Origin: CAZUWH01 sp964624075
GTDB lineage: Bacteria; Pseudomonadota; Alphaproteobacteria; Rhodospirillales; Rhodospirillaceae
Reading direction: 5' to 3'
NCBI GenBank assembly: GCA_964624075.1
Contig: CAZUWH010000017.1
Coordinates: 1 to 54,355 of the forward strand
DNA length: 54,355 nt
Positions 1-9,097 of this stretch are shown in pieces. The notes beneath the pieces were generated by a model, which was given only the letters and a program-made list of their open reading frames with translations, was not told the DNA's origin and did no database searches. The translations under genes were made by a program, and so were the position numbers. Every line of letters starts with the position of its first letter. The first letter of the stretch is position 1.

Positions 1-2
1 AC

Positions 3-554
3 GGCTTTCGTTTCAACCGGCTCGGCACGTTCGTCGAACGGGCGGACAATACGGCCCGCCTCCTTGATGTCAAGTATGACGTACTGGTGCACGAAAGCGA
101 CGTACTGGTGCACGAAAGCGGAGAACAGGCTCTCCTCGAAGCTCTGCAGGCACAAAGGATGACACAGGAAGGCCCGCAGGCGATGGTTCCTTCCCCTGTC
201 GAGGATGCGGTTGACTATTATCAGTGGGGTGCACTGTTGCGGTCGGTGTCAGGGCTCAAGGCCTATCGGACTCTTTATCGCGATACCATTCGCCCGCGGC
301 AGGTGACAGAGCTGTTGATCTTTCGCCATGAATTCCCTCGATCATTGCATGCCTGCTATGACGATATCCAACGCGTGCTGGAACACTTGTGCAGCCAGTG
401 CGAGTGCACGCGGCTTGCAGGGGAAATGCATGCCAGACTGCACTTCGGCCGTATCAGGGACGTTCCTGATTTGCATGCCTATCTGACCGATTTTATCACC
501 CGCAATGCGGTCTTGAGTGATGAAATAAGACGCGATTTCATGATGGCGGTCTAG
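3..554 (+). CDS. alpha-E domain protein (DUF403/COG2307), 3' part
   Basis: The reading frame is already open at the window edge, so the start lies upstream. The translated beginning (GFRFNRLGTFVERADNTARL) matches the N-terminal part of alpha-E proteins, which are all-helical, usually about 310 residues long, and of unsettled biochemical role. They are commonly encoded next to a circularly permuted ATP-grasp protein and a transglutaminase-like protein. The rest, with its DYYQWGALLRSVSGLKAYR and RPRQVTELLIFRHEFPRS segments, fits the family's central and C-terminal helices. Only about 184 residues are visible, and relative to the family the N-terminal and middle parts are close together, so an internal deletion is possible. 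A 21-bp in-frame tandem duplication lies near residues 26-39. Family assignment is fairly secure; whether the gene is intact cannot be judged here. Confidence 0.7.
   Translation, partial: GFRFNRLGTFVERADNTARLLDVKYDVLVHESDVLVHESGEQALLEALQAQRMTQEGPQAMVPSPVEDAVDYYQWGALLRSVSGLKAYRTLYRDTIRPRQVTELLIFRHEFPRSLHACYDDIQRVLEHLCSQCECTRLAGEMHARLHFGRIRDVPDLHAYLTDFITRNAVLSDEIRRDFMMAV
78..119 (+). repeat. 21-bp in-frame tandem duplication
   Basis: Two identical 21-bp units lie head to tail (78-98 and 99-119). They encode the heptapeptide DVLVHES twice inside the alpha-E protein. The identity at DNA level suggests a recent slippage event that kept the frame. Confidence 0.9.
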
Positions 555-670
555 AGACGACTCCCCACCGGAGGCCGTTCAAGAAAAAGAGGGAGAGAGG
601 GGAGACTGCGCCATGCTTCATGGACACCGGGGAAAGCGGTCTCTCCTCTGGGGTGGGGAGACAGATTCCG

Positions 671-1063
671 TCAGTTGACGGGAGCAGTCTCATAGGGACT
701 GTCGAGCGAAAAGGCTGGGATTTTGACGTTGAAATGAGAACCGTCATCACCGCTCATTTCGTACGTGCCGGCCATGATTCCTGAAGGGGTTGTCAGAGGA
801 GTTCCGCTGGAGTATTCGAAGGCTTCTCCCGGTCGCAGAACCGGTTGTTCCCCAATGACCCCTGTACCCCTGACCTCCTGGACACGACCATGGGCGTCGG
901 TAATACGCCAGTAGCGACGTAGCAACTGCACTGTGCGTCGTGATCTGTTCTCGATGCGCACGTGATAAGCCCACACATAATGATTATCATCAGGCGTTGA
1001 CTGGTCCTCCAGATAAAACGGCTTGACGGTGACGACGATATCTTCGGTCGTGCTGGTGTACAT
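671..1063 (-). CDS. apaG: ApaG protein
   Basis: A 130-residue ApaG-family protein, a single fibronectin-III-like beta domain. The name comes from the operon with apaH in enterobacteria; the domain is also found in some F-box proteins, and its bacterial role is poorly defined. Diagnostic segments are the start YTSTTEDIVVTVKPFYLEDQ, VWAYHVRIENRSRRTVQLL, RRYWRITDAHG, VRGTGVIGEQPVLRPGEAFEY and GIMAGTYEM, in the family order. An upstream in-frame start would add 45 residues, but these are unlike ApaG, so the ATG at 1063 is chosen; it gives the usual family length. The next gene on the same strand ends 160 bases upstream. No apaH is visible. Confidence 0.9.
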   Translation of the reverse strand: MYTSTTEDIVVTVKPFYLEDQSTPDDNHYVWAYHVRIENRSRRTVQLLRRYWRITDAHGRVQEVRGTGVIGEQPVLRPGEAFEYSSGTPLTTPSGIMAGTYEMSGDDGSHFNVKIPAFSLDSPYETAPVN

Positions 1064-1222
1064 ATCCAAAGCCCCGTCTTCCAACTCTGCTGTTGTCAAT
1101 GCTGTTACCGGGCAAGATGTTTCTGTACATATATGCGCATATGCGCAATCGTTTCGCCAGCTCTCGAGAGGACCGGGCCCTTGCGTATCCTGTGGCACAG
1201 GGCCTCTTCATCCCCCGATTCG

Positions 1223-1663
1223 CTAGAGCCCCCGGCGCGGGTCGGTCCCGGTGCAGGCCAAAGTCCAGTGATAAACGGCATTGATCTGCCGCTCTTGGCG
1301 CCGTCGCAATTCGCCACTGCCTAGATCCACATAGGCGAACGACATGATGCCTTTGGTAGGCTCCCGGACCTTGATATAGGTTCCGGTTTCATTGGAGAGA
1401 ATCGCACCGATCTCGATCGGCGCACGCGTTGCGAATAGATCCAGTTTCAAGGCAAAGTGGTCATGACAGTCCTGCACTTCAGCGGTGTAATCCATGTAGA
1501 TCACCGTCAGAGGCCTACTGGAAACGGGCTCCAACGGAACGAAATAGTGGTTGATATGGTCCTTACCATGGCGTATGGCCTTGAGGCCGATCACATCACG
1601 TTCATTGACACGGTACAGCACCAAACGTCCGCCCGCTACCGTTTCGGCTGCTGCTATCGTCAT
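1223..1663 (-). CDS. hypothetical protein, 146 aa
   Basis: I do not recognise a family. The ATG at 1663 is preceded by a strong ribosome-binding site (GGAGGGG, 8 bases upstream), which argues for a real gene and against the longer in-frame start at 1738. The product is soluble and mixed alpha/beta, with no signal peptide or membrane helix. The centre (VIYMDYTAEVQDCHDHFALKL followed by IEIGAILSNETGTYIKV) alternates like a beta-rich domain, and the C-terminus is basic. It lies upstream of apaG on the same strand and could be co-transcribed with it. Confidence 0.6.
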   Translation of the reverse strand: MTIAAAETVAGGRLVLYRVNERDVIGLKAIRHGKDHINHYFVPLEPVSSRPLTVIYMDYTAEVQDCHDHFALKLDLFATRAPIEIGAILSNETGTYIKVREPTKGIMSFAYVDLGSGELRRRQERQINAVYHWTLACTGTDPRRGL

Positions 1664-1786
1664 TGCGTCTACCCCTCCATGCCGTTTGGTTCCCTGAACA
1701 GAATCGTTGTCCAGATAGCCACCAAATCTAGATCGCATCTCAAGTTATCAGAGCCTGACATTGTCCCGCAAGGACTCAAAATCCAC

Positions 1787-2487
1787 ATGACGATGTGTGA
1801 AAAGGCGGCAGCCAGACCCCGCTTCTACTTCAATGATGGTCTGAACGTTCGCAGCTATGACGCACGAGCGATGCTTGATACCCATTTGTTCGAAAACCAT
1901 CTGCCGTTTTATGTGGCAATGGCCAAAGGATGCGATAGCCCGGTGCTGGAACCGGGCTGTGGGACCGGAGGGGTAAGCTTGGCAGGCGGCCGAGACCGGC
2001 ACTCCGATGCCAGGGACAAACTTCGGCCTCGGCCACGCTGCACCGTGCCGAGGACAAACACCCCCTGCCCTGCCAGCCCTGGCCCGACTCAACGCTTGCC
2101 AGGGAAAACATGACTAACTTCGCTCCGAGCCAGACCTTTCCCGTGGCGACTCTGAGGACATTCTGACCTCGTCCGATGTGACACCACTCCCCCTGCCGCT
2201 GGTCGATCCGGGCAGGACCTAGCTGGAAGCTCAAATCCTGTCGCGCATTACCAATCCACTTACCCAGGTGTTGACGAAACTCTGACGCTTCATCAAGCGA
2301 GGACTCAACGGTACCATTCTGGCTGAGGAGGAGGAAGTGTTAAATTCAAGATGGATCTTGCGCTGGGAGATGCGCTATCTGCTTGAATTGACAGGCTGCG
2401 CTGTAGACACCGCGTATGGCGATTCCCATGGTTCGGCGCCAGGCCGCCAGCAGGTTTGGATCGCCTACCCTGGATTAAAGGAAAGGG
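1787..2487 (+). pseudogene. SAM-dependent methyltransferase relic
   Basis: The remains of a class I methyltransferase. Around 1850-1970 the frame encodes YDARAMLDTHLFENHLPFYVAMA and then VLEPGCGTGGVSLAGG, the SAM-binding motif I. The middle (about 2000-2310) is scrambled by frameshifts and stops. Near 2330-2475 the typical C-terminal end reappears in another frame (WILRWEMRYLLELTGCAVDTAYGD, then QQVWIA). Start and end are approximate because no single frame is preserved. The substrate cannot be inferred. It lies immediately upstream of the sirtuin gene on the same strand and may once have been co-transcribed with it. Confidence 0.65.
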
Positions 2488-2493
2488 GAAAAC

Positions 2494-3231
2494 ATGGGCC
2501 AGGATGCATACAAGCAGAAACGACGCATCATCGTGTTCTCGGGAGCTGGGTTGTCGGCCGAGAGCGGTCTGAAGACCTACCGCGATCATGACGGCCTGTG
2601 GGAAAGCTATCGTATCGAGGATGTTGCCACCGCCGAGGCCTTTGCTGCCCACCCGCACCGCGTTCACCGTTTTATGAGCGACCGCCGGATGGAACTGGCC
2701 AAAGTCACGCCCAATGCCGCCCACCATGGTATTGCTGCCTTGCAGACACTCTATCCGGTTGTCAATATCACCCAGAACATCGACGACCTGCTGGAGCGGT
2801 CTGGTTGCACGGATGTCGTGCATCTGCATGGTTTCCTGCCTGAAATCTGCTGTCTTGCATGCGACCATGTCTGGGACATCGGCTATGCCGATTACAATGA
2901 CCATCCCTGTCCACAATGCGGGGCAAGGGAGACCAAACCGAACATTATATTGTTCGGCGATCCTGCCCCGCTGTATCAGGTCCTGCACCGGGTGTTCTTT
3001 CCCGTTTATGAAGAGGATGTTCTGACTCGTCATGATGTCATTGTGGTGATTGGCACCATGGGCAATGTGGTGCCGATCGCCCGCTACCTGTGGGGGCAGA
3101 AATGTGTCAAAATTCTGAACAACCTGGAAGACAGTCCGTTCGTTCCGGCCGACATGTTCGACTATGCCTTCCTTGAGCCGGCCACGAATGCTGTTGACAA
3201 AATCATGCGTGTCATCAAGGCGTTGAATTAG
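2494..3231 (+). CDS. SIR2-family NAD-dependent protein deacylase
   Basis: A 245-residue sirtuin that removes acyl groups from protein lysines using NAD+. Visible features in order: NAD-binding GAGLSAESGLKTYR (17-30), TQNID (93-97), the catalytic histidine in HLHG (His112), four zinc-ligand cysteines in two pairs (CLAC at 120-123 and CPQC at 139-142), and an IGT-like loop (VVIGTMGNVVP). The segment after the zinc module reads KPNIILFGDPAP, where most bacterial CobB proteins have RPxVVxFGE; the conserved Glu is Asp here. The ATG follows an AAAGGAAAGGGG ribosome-binding site. It sits just upstream of a decayed acyl-CoA synthetase, an enzyme class that sirtuins commonly regulate. It appears intact. 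Confidence 0.92.
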   Translation: MGQDAYKQKRRIIVFSGAGLSAESGLKTYRDHDGLWESYRIEDVATAEAFAAHPHRVHRFMSDRRMELAKVTPNAAHHGIAALQTLYPVVNITQNIDDLLERSGCTDVVHLHGFLPEICCLACDHVWDIGYADYNDHPCPQCGARETKPNIILFGDPAPLYQVLHRVFFPVYEEDVLTRHDVIVVIGTMGNVVPIARYLWGQKCVKILNNLEDSPFVPADMFDYAFLEPATNAVDKIMRVIKALN

Positions 3232-3270
3232 ACAGACAGGATGGAGTCCCACGAAAGGGGAGGTTTCAGC

Positions 3271-4827
3271 GATGCCCATGACCAACATCGGTTTGCTCCT
3301 CTCCTGCCGCGTCAAGCCCGCTACAGGCCCGATCATTTATGTCTCGTGCATGGCAACAGCCGGTTGACCTACCAGGCGTTCAACAATCGTGTGAACCAGG
3401 TGGCCAATGCCCTTCTGAGGGAGGGGCTGCGCAAGGGAGGGATAAGCTTGCCACCCTTTTGCCCAACTGCCAGGAACAATTGGAACTGTATTGGGCCTGT
3501 GCCAGGACGGGGATCATGGTGGTTCCGGCCTCCACGCTCCTCAAGGAAGCCGGCCTTGCCACGTTATTACGTGACTTCGATACGATGATGGTGGTCGCCT
3601 ATCACACCTTTGCCGATTCTCTCAACGCCATACGGGACCATTTGCTAACCATCGCCGCTGAACGTTGGGTTGTCGTTGGGGAAGCTCCCATACGGCACAG
3701 CCTTCGCCGCTATAAGGATCTCGTCGCCACCGCTCCTTCCGCCGAGCCACCCGATGCCGGTCTGACCGACGCCGACCTCTACAACATCATTTATTCCAGC
3801 AGGACAACCGGCGATCCTAAGAGCATTGTTCACACTCATTACGTGTGATCGATGTACTGCACCCTGTTTGCCAGCGCTTAGCGCATGACGCCGGAAAGCG
3901 TGGTGCTGCAAGCCGGTTCGATCGTATTCAACGGATCCTTTCTCACCTTGATGCCATGGATATATCTGGGCTGTACCTAATATCCTGCACAAGGCGTTCG
4001 ACCCGGTGGCAATGATGGCCACCATCGAGGAGGAGCGGGTCACTTACATGATGATGGTGCCGGCCTAGATCATCGCCATGCTTAATCACCCGGCCTATGA
4101 TCCGGCGCGGCTGCAATCCGTTGAAATGATCATGTCGGTGGGAACCCCGTTACACCGCGAACACAAACAGAAATTAAACGCAACCTTACCCGACGTGTTC
4201 CATGAACTGTACGGACTAACCGAAGGATTCGTTACTATCCTCGACAAACATGACGTGCGGCGCAAGGAGGGCTCGGTCGGCGTACCACCGCCCTTTTTCG
4301 AAATGCGGATCGTCGATGATAACGGCTAGGATCTGCCTCCGCGCCAGGTGAGTGAAATTATCGGCCATGGTCCCATCATGATACCGGGTTACTACAAGCG
4401 GCCAGACCTGACGGCCAGGATGATTGTCGATGGCTGGCTGTTCACGGGCGATCTCGGCTATGTGGACGAAGACGGATTCCTGTTCATGGTCGATCGCAGG
4501 AAGGACCTGATCATCCGTGGCGGCGTCAACGTCTACCCCCGTGATATCGAGGAAGTGCTGGTCCAGCACCCAGCCGTGGTGGAAGCCGCCGTGTTCGGTG
4601 TTCCCGATGCCCGCTGGGGGGAAATCCCCGTTGCCGCCGTGGTTCTGCGCGAAACCGTCCCTCCCGATACTCTCAAGGTCTGGGCCAACGAACACATTGC
4701 CACCAATAAGTTCTAGCGCCTGCACGATGTCGTGCCGGTTGCGGCCCTTCCGCGCAACGTGGCGGCCAAGGTCCTGAAACGGGAAATGCGGGAGGACTAC
4801 GGGAATGTCGTGCCGGGAAGGACGTGA
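3271..4827 (+). pseudogene. AMP-forming acyl-CoA synthetase, inactivated
   Basis: A nearly full-length acyl-CoA synthetase (ANL superfamily) can be read across shifting frames. The start is MPMTNIGLLLS at 3271, then a frameshift near 3305, the N-terminal domain (LTYQAFNNRVNQVANALL), and a second frameshift near 3445. A damaged P-loop (IIYSSRTTGDPKSIVHTH) follows, then an ELYGLTEG motif, LFTGDLGYVDEDGFLFMVDR with the DRRKD hinge, VNVYPRDIEEVL and LPRNVAAKVLKRE, which carries the catalytic lysine. Internal stops occur at 3846 (TGA), about 3881, about 4066, 4327 and 4714 (TAG). At least two replace Gln (VPAxIIAML and NKFxRLH). Two frameshifts plus five stops exclude a functional product. It starts 39 bases after the sirtuin gene. 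Confidence 0.93.
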
Positions 4828-4836
4828 TGCGATCTT

Positions 4837-6879
4837 TCACGTCAACGGAGCGGTCGCTCGTGCTAACCAGGCTGTATCGTCTGGCTCCAGCAGCGGCGTG
4901 AGGGTGTCGCGCACCCAGGCATGGTAGGCATCGACCCACGCCCGCTCGGGCGGAGACAGCAGAACGGTCTCGATTAGAACCCGGTCGATAGGGGCCAGGG
5001 TCAGGACCTCGAAGTCCAGAAGAGGGCGTTCCGCTCCCGCCGGTGACGGCACGACCGGTCGCACGGCCAGAAGGCTTTCGATACGAATACCATAAGCGCC
5101 AGCCTTGTAATAGCCGGGTTCGTCTGATACCACCATTCCTGGTGTAATTTCAATTGCGTTTCCGGAAGAAGCGATGCGTTGCGGTCCTTCGTGTACGTTA
5201 AGATAGCAACCGACACCATGGCTGGTACCGTGGTCGTAGTCGACACCGTCCACCCACAGGGCCTGGCGGGCCAGGACGTCGAGCTGGCTGCCAGTGGTGC
5301 CGACCGGGAAAACCGCCATGGCCAGAGCAATGTGGCCTTTCAACACCTGTGTAAAACGTCGCTGGGGTTCAGCCGCGGGTGGGCCGATGGCGATGGTGCG
5401 GGTGACATCGGTGGTACCATCCAGGTATTGGGCTCCGGAGTCGACCAGATACAGGCTGCCTGCCTGCAAGGAGCAGTCAGTAGCCGGCGTGGCCCGATAG
5501 TGGACGATGGCACCGTTGGGACCGGCGGCGGAAATCGTCGCAAACGACAAACCGCGGAAGTGCGTACCCTCACGGCGGAAGGCCTCCAGCCGATCGGCGG
5601 CCTCAATCTCCGTCACATGTCTGCCGTCTGTCATCGTCCGTTCCAGCCAGCCCAGGAATCGCACCAGCGCAACGCCGTCACGACGGTGGGCGGCCCGCAT
5701 GCCGTCTAGTTCGACGGCGTTCTTGCAAGCCTGAAACAGGGCGCACGGATTCGGCCCGGAGATGACATGGGCGCCGCTCAGACGATCGACCACGGCCATC
5801 GGAATGGCGGCCATGTCCAGGTAGACCCGGGCTCCCTGTCGTCCCAGGGTGGCAAGAGCGGAGGCAAAGGCCTCCCGCGGGAAGATCCGGACCCGCTGGC
5901 CCAGATGCAAGATGACGGCCGACGTAAGCTTGCGCTGGTCCAGGAACAGATCAACTCGTGCGTCAGTATGCAGAATGGCAAAAGCCAGGGGCAGGGGCGT
6001 GTAGGGCACATCACCCCCCCGGATGTTCAGAAGCCAGGCAATGGACTCCGGTACCGCCAGCACGGTGGTGTCTGCCTTGGCCTTGACCAGAATCGCGGCC
6101 ACTGCCTGGCATTTCTCGGCACTCGACTGCCCGGCATGGGGCAGAAAGTGGGGAACGATCGGCGCCAGTGGCCGGGGCGGCTGATTATGCCATACGGCAT
6201 CAATCGGGTTGGTGTCGCAGGGTTCAAACCGAATGCCCACCTCCTCCGCCGCGGCTTGGAACTGGCGTACGCCATCTGGCGTGTGGAGCCATGGATCATA
6301 ACCGATGCGCTGTCCCGCGACCGCATGCGCTGCCAGCCAGTCCGCCGGTGGTGTCCTGGTAAGATGGTGGTGCTCGAACAGGGTTCCGTCGATTTCGATT
6401 CCGGCTTGCAGGATATAGCGGCCATCCACGAACAGAGCCGCCTTGTCTGGCAGGACGAGAGCCATCCCGGCTGACCCGGTGAAACCCGTAAGCCAGTAAA
6501 GCCGTTCGGCCTGACGGGGAACCTGTTCACCCTGGTGCTCATCGGCCCTGGGCACGGCGAAACCGTCCAGTTCGCGTCTGGCCAGTTCTTGCCGCAGGGC
6601 ATGCAGCCGTTCCGCCCTGGTGGACCCCCCATCGTTCTGTCTGGCAGTCGCCGTTACCCGGTCATGGAGGGCGAGCAGGGCGGTCCGCAAGGCTGGGCTG
6701 GGGTCAGACGTGATGAGAGCCAGCCAGGTGGATTCGTCTCCCGGAGGGGGGGAAGGAGCGGCGATGATCCCCGCCACTAGATCGCATGCTTCGGCCCCCG
6801 TAAAGGAGAGGCCGTTTTCGGTCAGCAGCCGTTCCAGTTCCGCGTGATCGGTAGCCTGGTTTCCTTTCATTGCACACAT
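4837..6879 (-). CDS. pepP: Xaa-Pro aminopeptidase (M24 family)
   Basis: A 680-residue aminopeptidase P-type metallopeptidase, which removes N-terminal residues preceding proline. After creatinase-type N domains (YWLTGFTGSAGMALVL, FVDGRYILQAG) comes the pita-bread domain with the five metal ligands: VDSGAQY and TTDVTRT (two Asp), HGTSHGVG (His), SDEPGYY (Glu) and IRIESLL (Glu). The protein is longer than the usual ~600 residues because roughly 80 extra residues precede the first creatinase domain; their helical pattern (ELERLLTENGLSFTGAEACD) is not one I can name. It overlaps the 3' end of prmA by 13 bases on the same strand, so the two are very probably co-transcribed. It is convergent with the acyl-CoA synthetase relic. 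The exact gene symbol is tentative. Confidence 0.92.
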   Translation of the reverse strand: MCAMKGNQATDHAELERLLTENGLSFTGAEACDLVAGIIAAPSPPPGDESTWLALITSDPSPALRTALLALHDRVTATARQNDGGSTRAERLHALRQELARRELDGFAVPRADEHQGEQVPRQAERLYWLTGFTGSAGMALVLPDKAALFVDGRYILQAGIEIDGTLFEHHHLTRTPPADWLAAHAVAGQRIGYDPWLHTPDGVRQFQAAAEEVGIRFEPCDTNPIDAVWHNQPPRPLAPIVPHFLPHAGQSSAEKCQAVAAILVKAKADTTVLAVPESIAWLLNIRGGDVPYTPLPLAFAILHTDARVDLFLDQRKLTSAVILHLGQRVRIFPREAFASALATLGRQGARVYLDMAAIPMAVVDRLSGAHVISGPNPCALFQACKNAVELDGMRAAHRRDGVALVRFLGWLERTMTDGRHVTEIEAADRLEAFRREGTHFRGLSFATISAAGPNGAIVHYRATPATDCSLQAGSLYLVDSGAQYLDGTTDVTRTIAIGPPAAEPQRRFTQVLKGHIALAMAVFPVGTTGSQLDVLARQALWVDGVDYDHGTSHGVGCYLNVHEGPQRIASSGNAIEITPGMVVSDEPGYYKAGAYGIRIESLLAVRPVVPSPAGAERPLLDFEVLTLAPIDRVLIETVLLSPPERAWVDAYHAWVRDTLTPLLEPDDTAWLARATAPLT

Positions 6880-7832
6880 GACCCCTGTGAGTTGTGACCG
6901 ATCACGGTTCCCCGCAATCGCCTAGGAGCGCATGCCGCCTGTTTGCGCAGGATTAGCGTAAGCCATGGCAAGAGAACAACCCGCCGTTCCAGAACCAGAC
7001 CCTGGGCCCGGTAGACGGCAAGGATCATTCGCTCCTGAGAGACAAGCAGACCAGAGAGGATCATCCGTCCCTTTGGTTGCAGGGCGCAAGCCAGGGAGCG
7101 GGCCATGCGGGCCAGGGGACGGGCCAGAATATTGGCCAGGATCAAATCAAACAGTTCGGCCTGGGGGTGACGGCGTGTCGCGAAACCGTTGCCCGCCACG
7201 GCATGCATCAATCTATGCACGCCATTGCGATGCGCATTGAAAGCTGTCACGCGCACAGCCGATGGATCGACATCGACGGCAAGAACGGAGGCCCGCCACA
7301 CCTTGGCTGCGGCCAGCCCCAGAATCCCGGTGCCACAGCCCATATCGAGCACACGGTGGAAGCATTGCCCCCGTGCCAGCCGGTCCATGGCTAGCAGGCA
7401 CCCTTGCGTGCTCTGGTGCTCACCGGAACCGAAGGCCATCGTGGCATCGACGAGAAGGGACACAACGGCAGCCGGCGGTGGTGTAGTCACATGCATACCA
7501 TGAATGTAGAAGCGACCAACGCGCAGGGGCGGAAAGGTACTCAAGGTTTCTGCCACCCAGTCACGGGCCTTGACCCGCTCGATGGTGAAAGCCGGCTCCG
7601 CCACGCCGGCGGCAGCAGCCGTGACGGCCAGCAAGGCCGCCAGCATGGTGCGGTCGGGCGGTCCGCGGCAGAAAGCGGATAGCCGCCAGAAAGCGGCATC
7701 TACCGTTGTAAAGGTCAGAACAGCCTCTCCCACCTGATCAAGAGCCGCCTCAAATGCTGGTACGGCGGCAGCGGCGGCCGTCAGTTCGATGCGCCAGACA
7801 TCCCTCCTACCCGCAACGTCTTGCATGCCCAT
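6867..7832 (-). CDS. prmA: ribosomal protein L11 methyltransferase
   Basis: PrmA trimethylates ribosomal protein L11 using SAM. Seen in the sequence: an N-terminal substrate-recognition domain, the signature MAFGSGEHQSTQGCL, motif I VLDMGCGTGILGLAAAKV with the acidic AVDVDPSAV strand end, and the NILARPL catalytic-loop motif. The ATG at 7832 has GAGGG five bases upstream; an in-frame GTG at 7844 is possible. Length (321 residues) is near normal. The usual NxHxT-type substitution GEHQST is slightly variant (GTGxHxTT is common), but the fold is complete. The downstream aminopeptidase overlaps it. Confidence 0.92.
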   Translation of the reverse strand: MGMQDVAGRRDVWRIELTAAAAAVPAFEAALDQVGEAVLTFTTVDAAFWRLSAFCRGPPDRTMLAALLAVTAAAAGVAEPAFTIERVKARDWVAETLSTFPPLRVGRFYIHGMHVTTPPPAAVVSLLVDATMAFGSGEHQSTQGCLLAMDRLARGQCFHRVLDMGCGTGILGLAAAKVWRASVLAVDVDPSAVRVTAFNAHRNGVHRLMHAVAGNGFATRRHPQAELFDLILANILARPLARMARSLACALQPKGRMILSGLLVSQERMILAVYRAQGLVLERRVVLLPWLTLILRKQAACAPRRLRGTVIGHNSQGSCVQ

Positions 7833-7892
7833 GTCAGCCCTCACCTGTCCGCATCCTTTCTGCCATTTTCGGACACGAGTTGCCAGCCTGAA

Positions 7893-8120
7893 CAGCCATT
7901 CTCATTATGGAAATGATCCTGGCTTGCAGGGCGACACCGTTACGACTCCCTGTCCCTTGGATCGGAAGTGGATCGGGGAGAGAGCATGGGGCCTTCCGCC
8001 TAGAACGTGCTCTCCCTCCCCCTTGATGGGGGAGGGAGAGCAGCTCTTCCCACCGCACCGGACCAGACGTCCCCTTTACCCTCACCCCGACCCTCCTCGC
8101 TCCAAGGGGGAGGGAGCCGT
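7893..8120 (+). repeat. MITE-like repeat, left end plus GC-rich hairpin modules
   Basis: The segment begins with CAGCCATTCTCATTATGG, the left terminal repeat of the CAGC element family (see 27629 and 53445). It continues with the family's palindromic GC-rich modules, for example CCCTCCCCCTTGATGGGGG, and the ACCGGACCAGACGT core shared with other copies. No matching right end is visible, so this copy is truncated or rearranged. The rest of the 7833-8538 gap holds no gene that I can support. Confidence 0.6.
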
Positions 8121-8538
8121 TTCTGGGGTGAAATGTGGCAATTTCACGCGTTGCGAAGGCAGGCTGGTGTGCCTGTGGTCGTCTTGAGTCGGACATGCCC
8201 GATTTCATGCCAGGGCTGTCCGACCCTGTCTGACTTGCGCGTATCGGCTTTTCAGATACCAACGCGAATACCGTGTGCCTTCGGATTATCGTGGTTTTGG
8301 TCTCTTTTCCACTGTCATATTCCGTCCTTGATATGACCGCAGGGTGATGATACTGGCCATTCCACCTCGCAGCTACCAGTATCATGCTGATCAATCTCAT
8401 GTTATACTAGCGCTTCCTTCCATTATCTACAATCTTAAGGGAGGAGGATTGCCCTACCTTACCGCGGGCCGCCAGACATAGATTCCGTGTCGGCGGACGG
8501 GGTACAGTGTCGATGCTCTTGAGACAGGACTCCATCGC

Positions 8539-9057
8539 ATGGATATCAAAGGACTACATTCGAGGGATTCCCGATTTTCCGAAGCCGGGAATTTATTTCT
8601 ACGATATCTCCGCCCTGCTTGCGCATCCCGATGCCTGGCAGATGACCATGGGACGGCTGGCCAAGGCGGTTGGGGTCTATCGGCCGGACGTGCTGGCCGG
8701 GATCGAATCGCGCGGTTTTCTGGTGGCTGCGCCACTGGCCTTGAAACTGGGGTGCGGCTTCGGTGATGATCCGCAAACAAGGCAAACTGCCTGGCCCCAC
8801 TATCTGCTACGAATACGACCTCGAGTACGGCACCGATGTGCTTGAAATTCAGGAAGGCATCATCACGCTGGGACAGCGGGTCGTGGTGCTAGACGATCTA
8901 CTCGCGACGGGATATACGATAAACACAGCTGTACATCTAATACACAATGTCGAAGCGGAAAATCATAGGCACTGCGTGTATCATCGAGCTGTTGTTTCTG
9001 AATGGCCGGGAGAGGCTGGACGTTCCCTGCACCGTCCTGGCCTCCTATGACCGGTGA
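8539..9057 (+). pseudogene. apt: adenine phosphoribosyltransferase, inactivated
   Basis: Apt salvages adenine to AMP with PRPP. The protein can be followed through three frameshifts. MDIK is followed by a one-base insertion near 8551, then DYIRGIPDFPKPGIYFYDIS through GIESRGFLVAAPLALKLGCGF. A shift near 8761 leads to IRKQGKLPGPT and the PRPP-binding loop VVVLDDLLATG. A third shift near 8960 leads to IIGTACIIELLFLNGRERLD and a normal C-terminus ending at 9057. No complete product is possible. With mtnA also broken at 51.6 kb, methylthioadenosine/adenine recycling seems to have been lost. Confidence 0.93.
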
Positions 9058-9097
9058 GCGCACATCCTCTGCCCTTTCGATTGAGGATGAGATTGGC

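Noticed and set aside
2305..3336. Long minus-strand open frame (343 codons) opposite the sirtuin
   Set aside because: It lies fully antisense to a clear SIR2 gene with all motifs, and its own translation has no family resemblance; it is a GC-driven shadow.
7893..8120. CRISPR-like array in the clustered GC-rich repeats
   Set aside because: The repeats are palindromic modules of uneven length and spacing without unique spacers of constant size; no cas genes are present.
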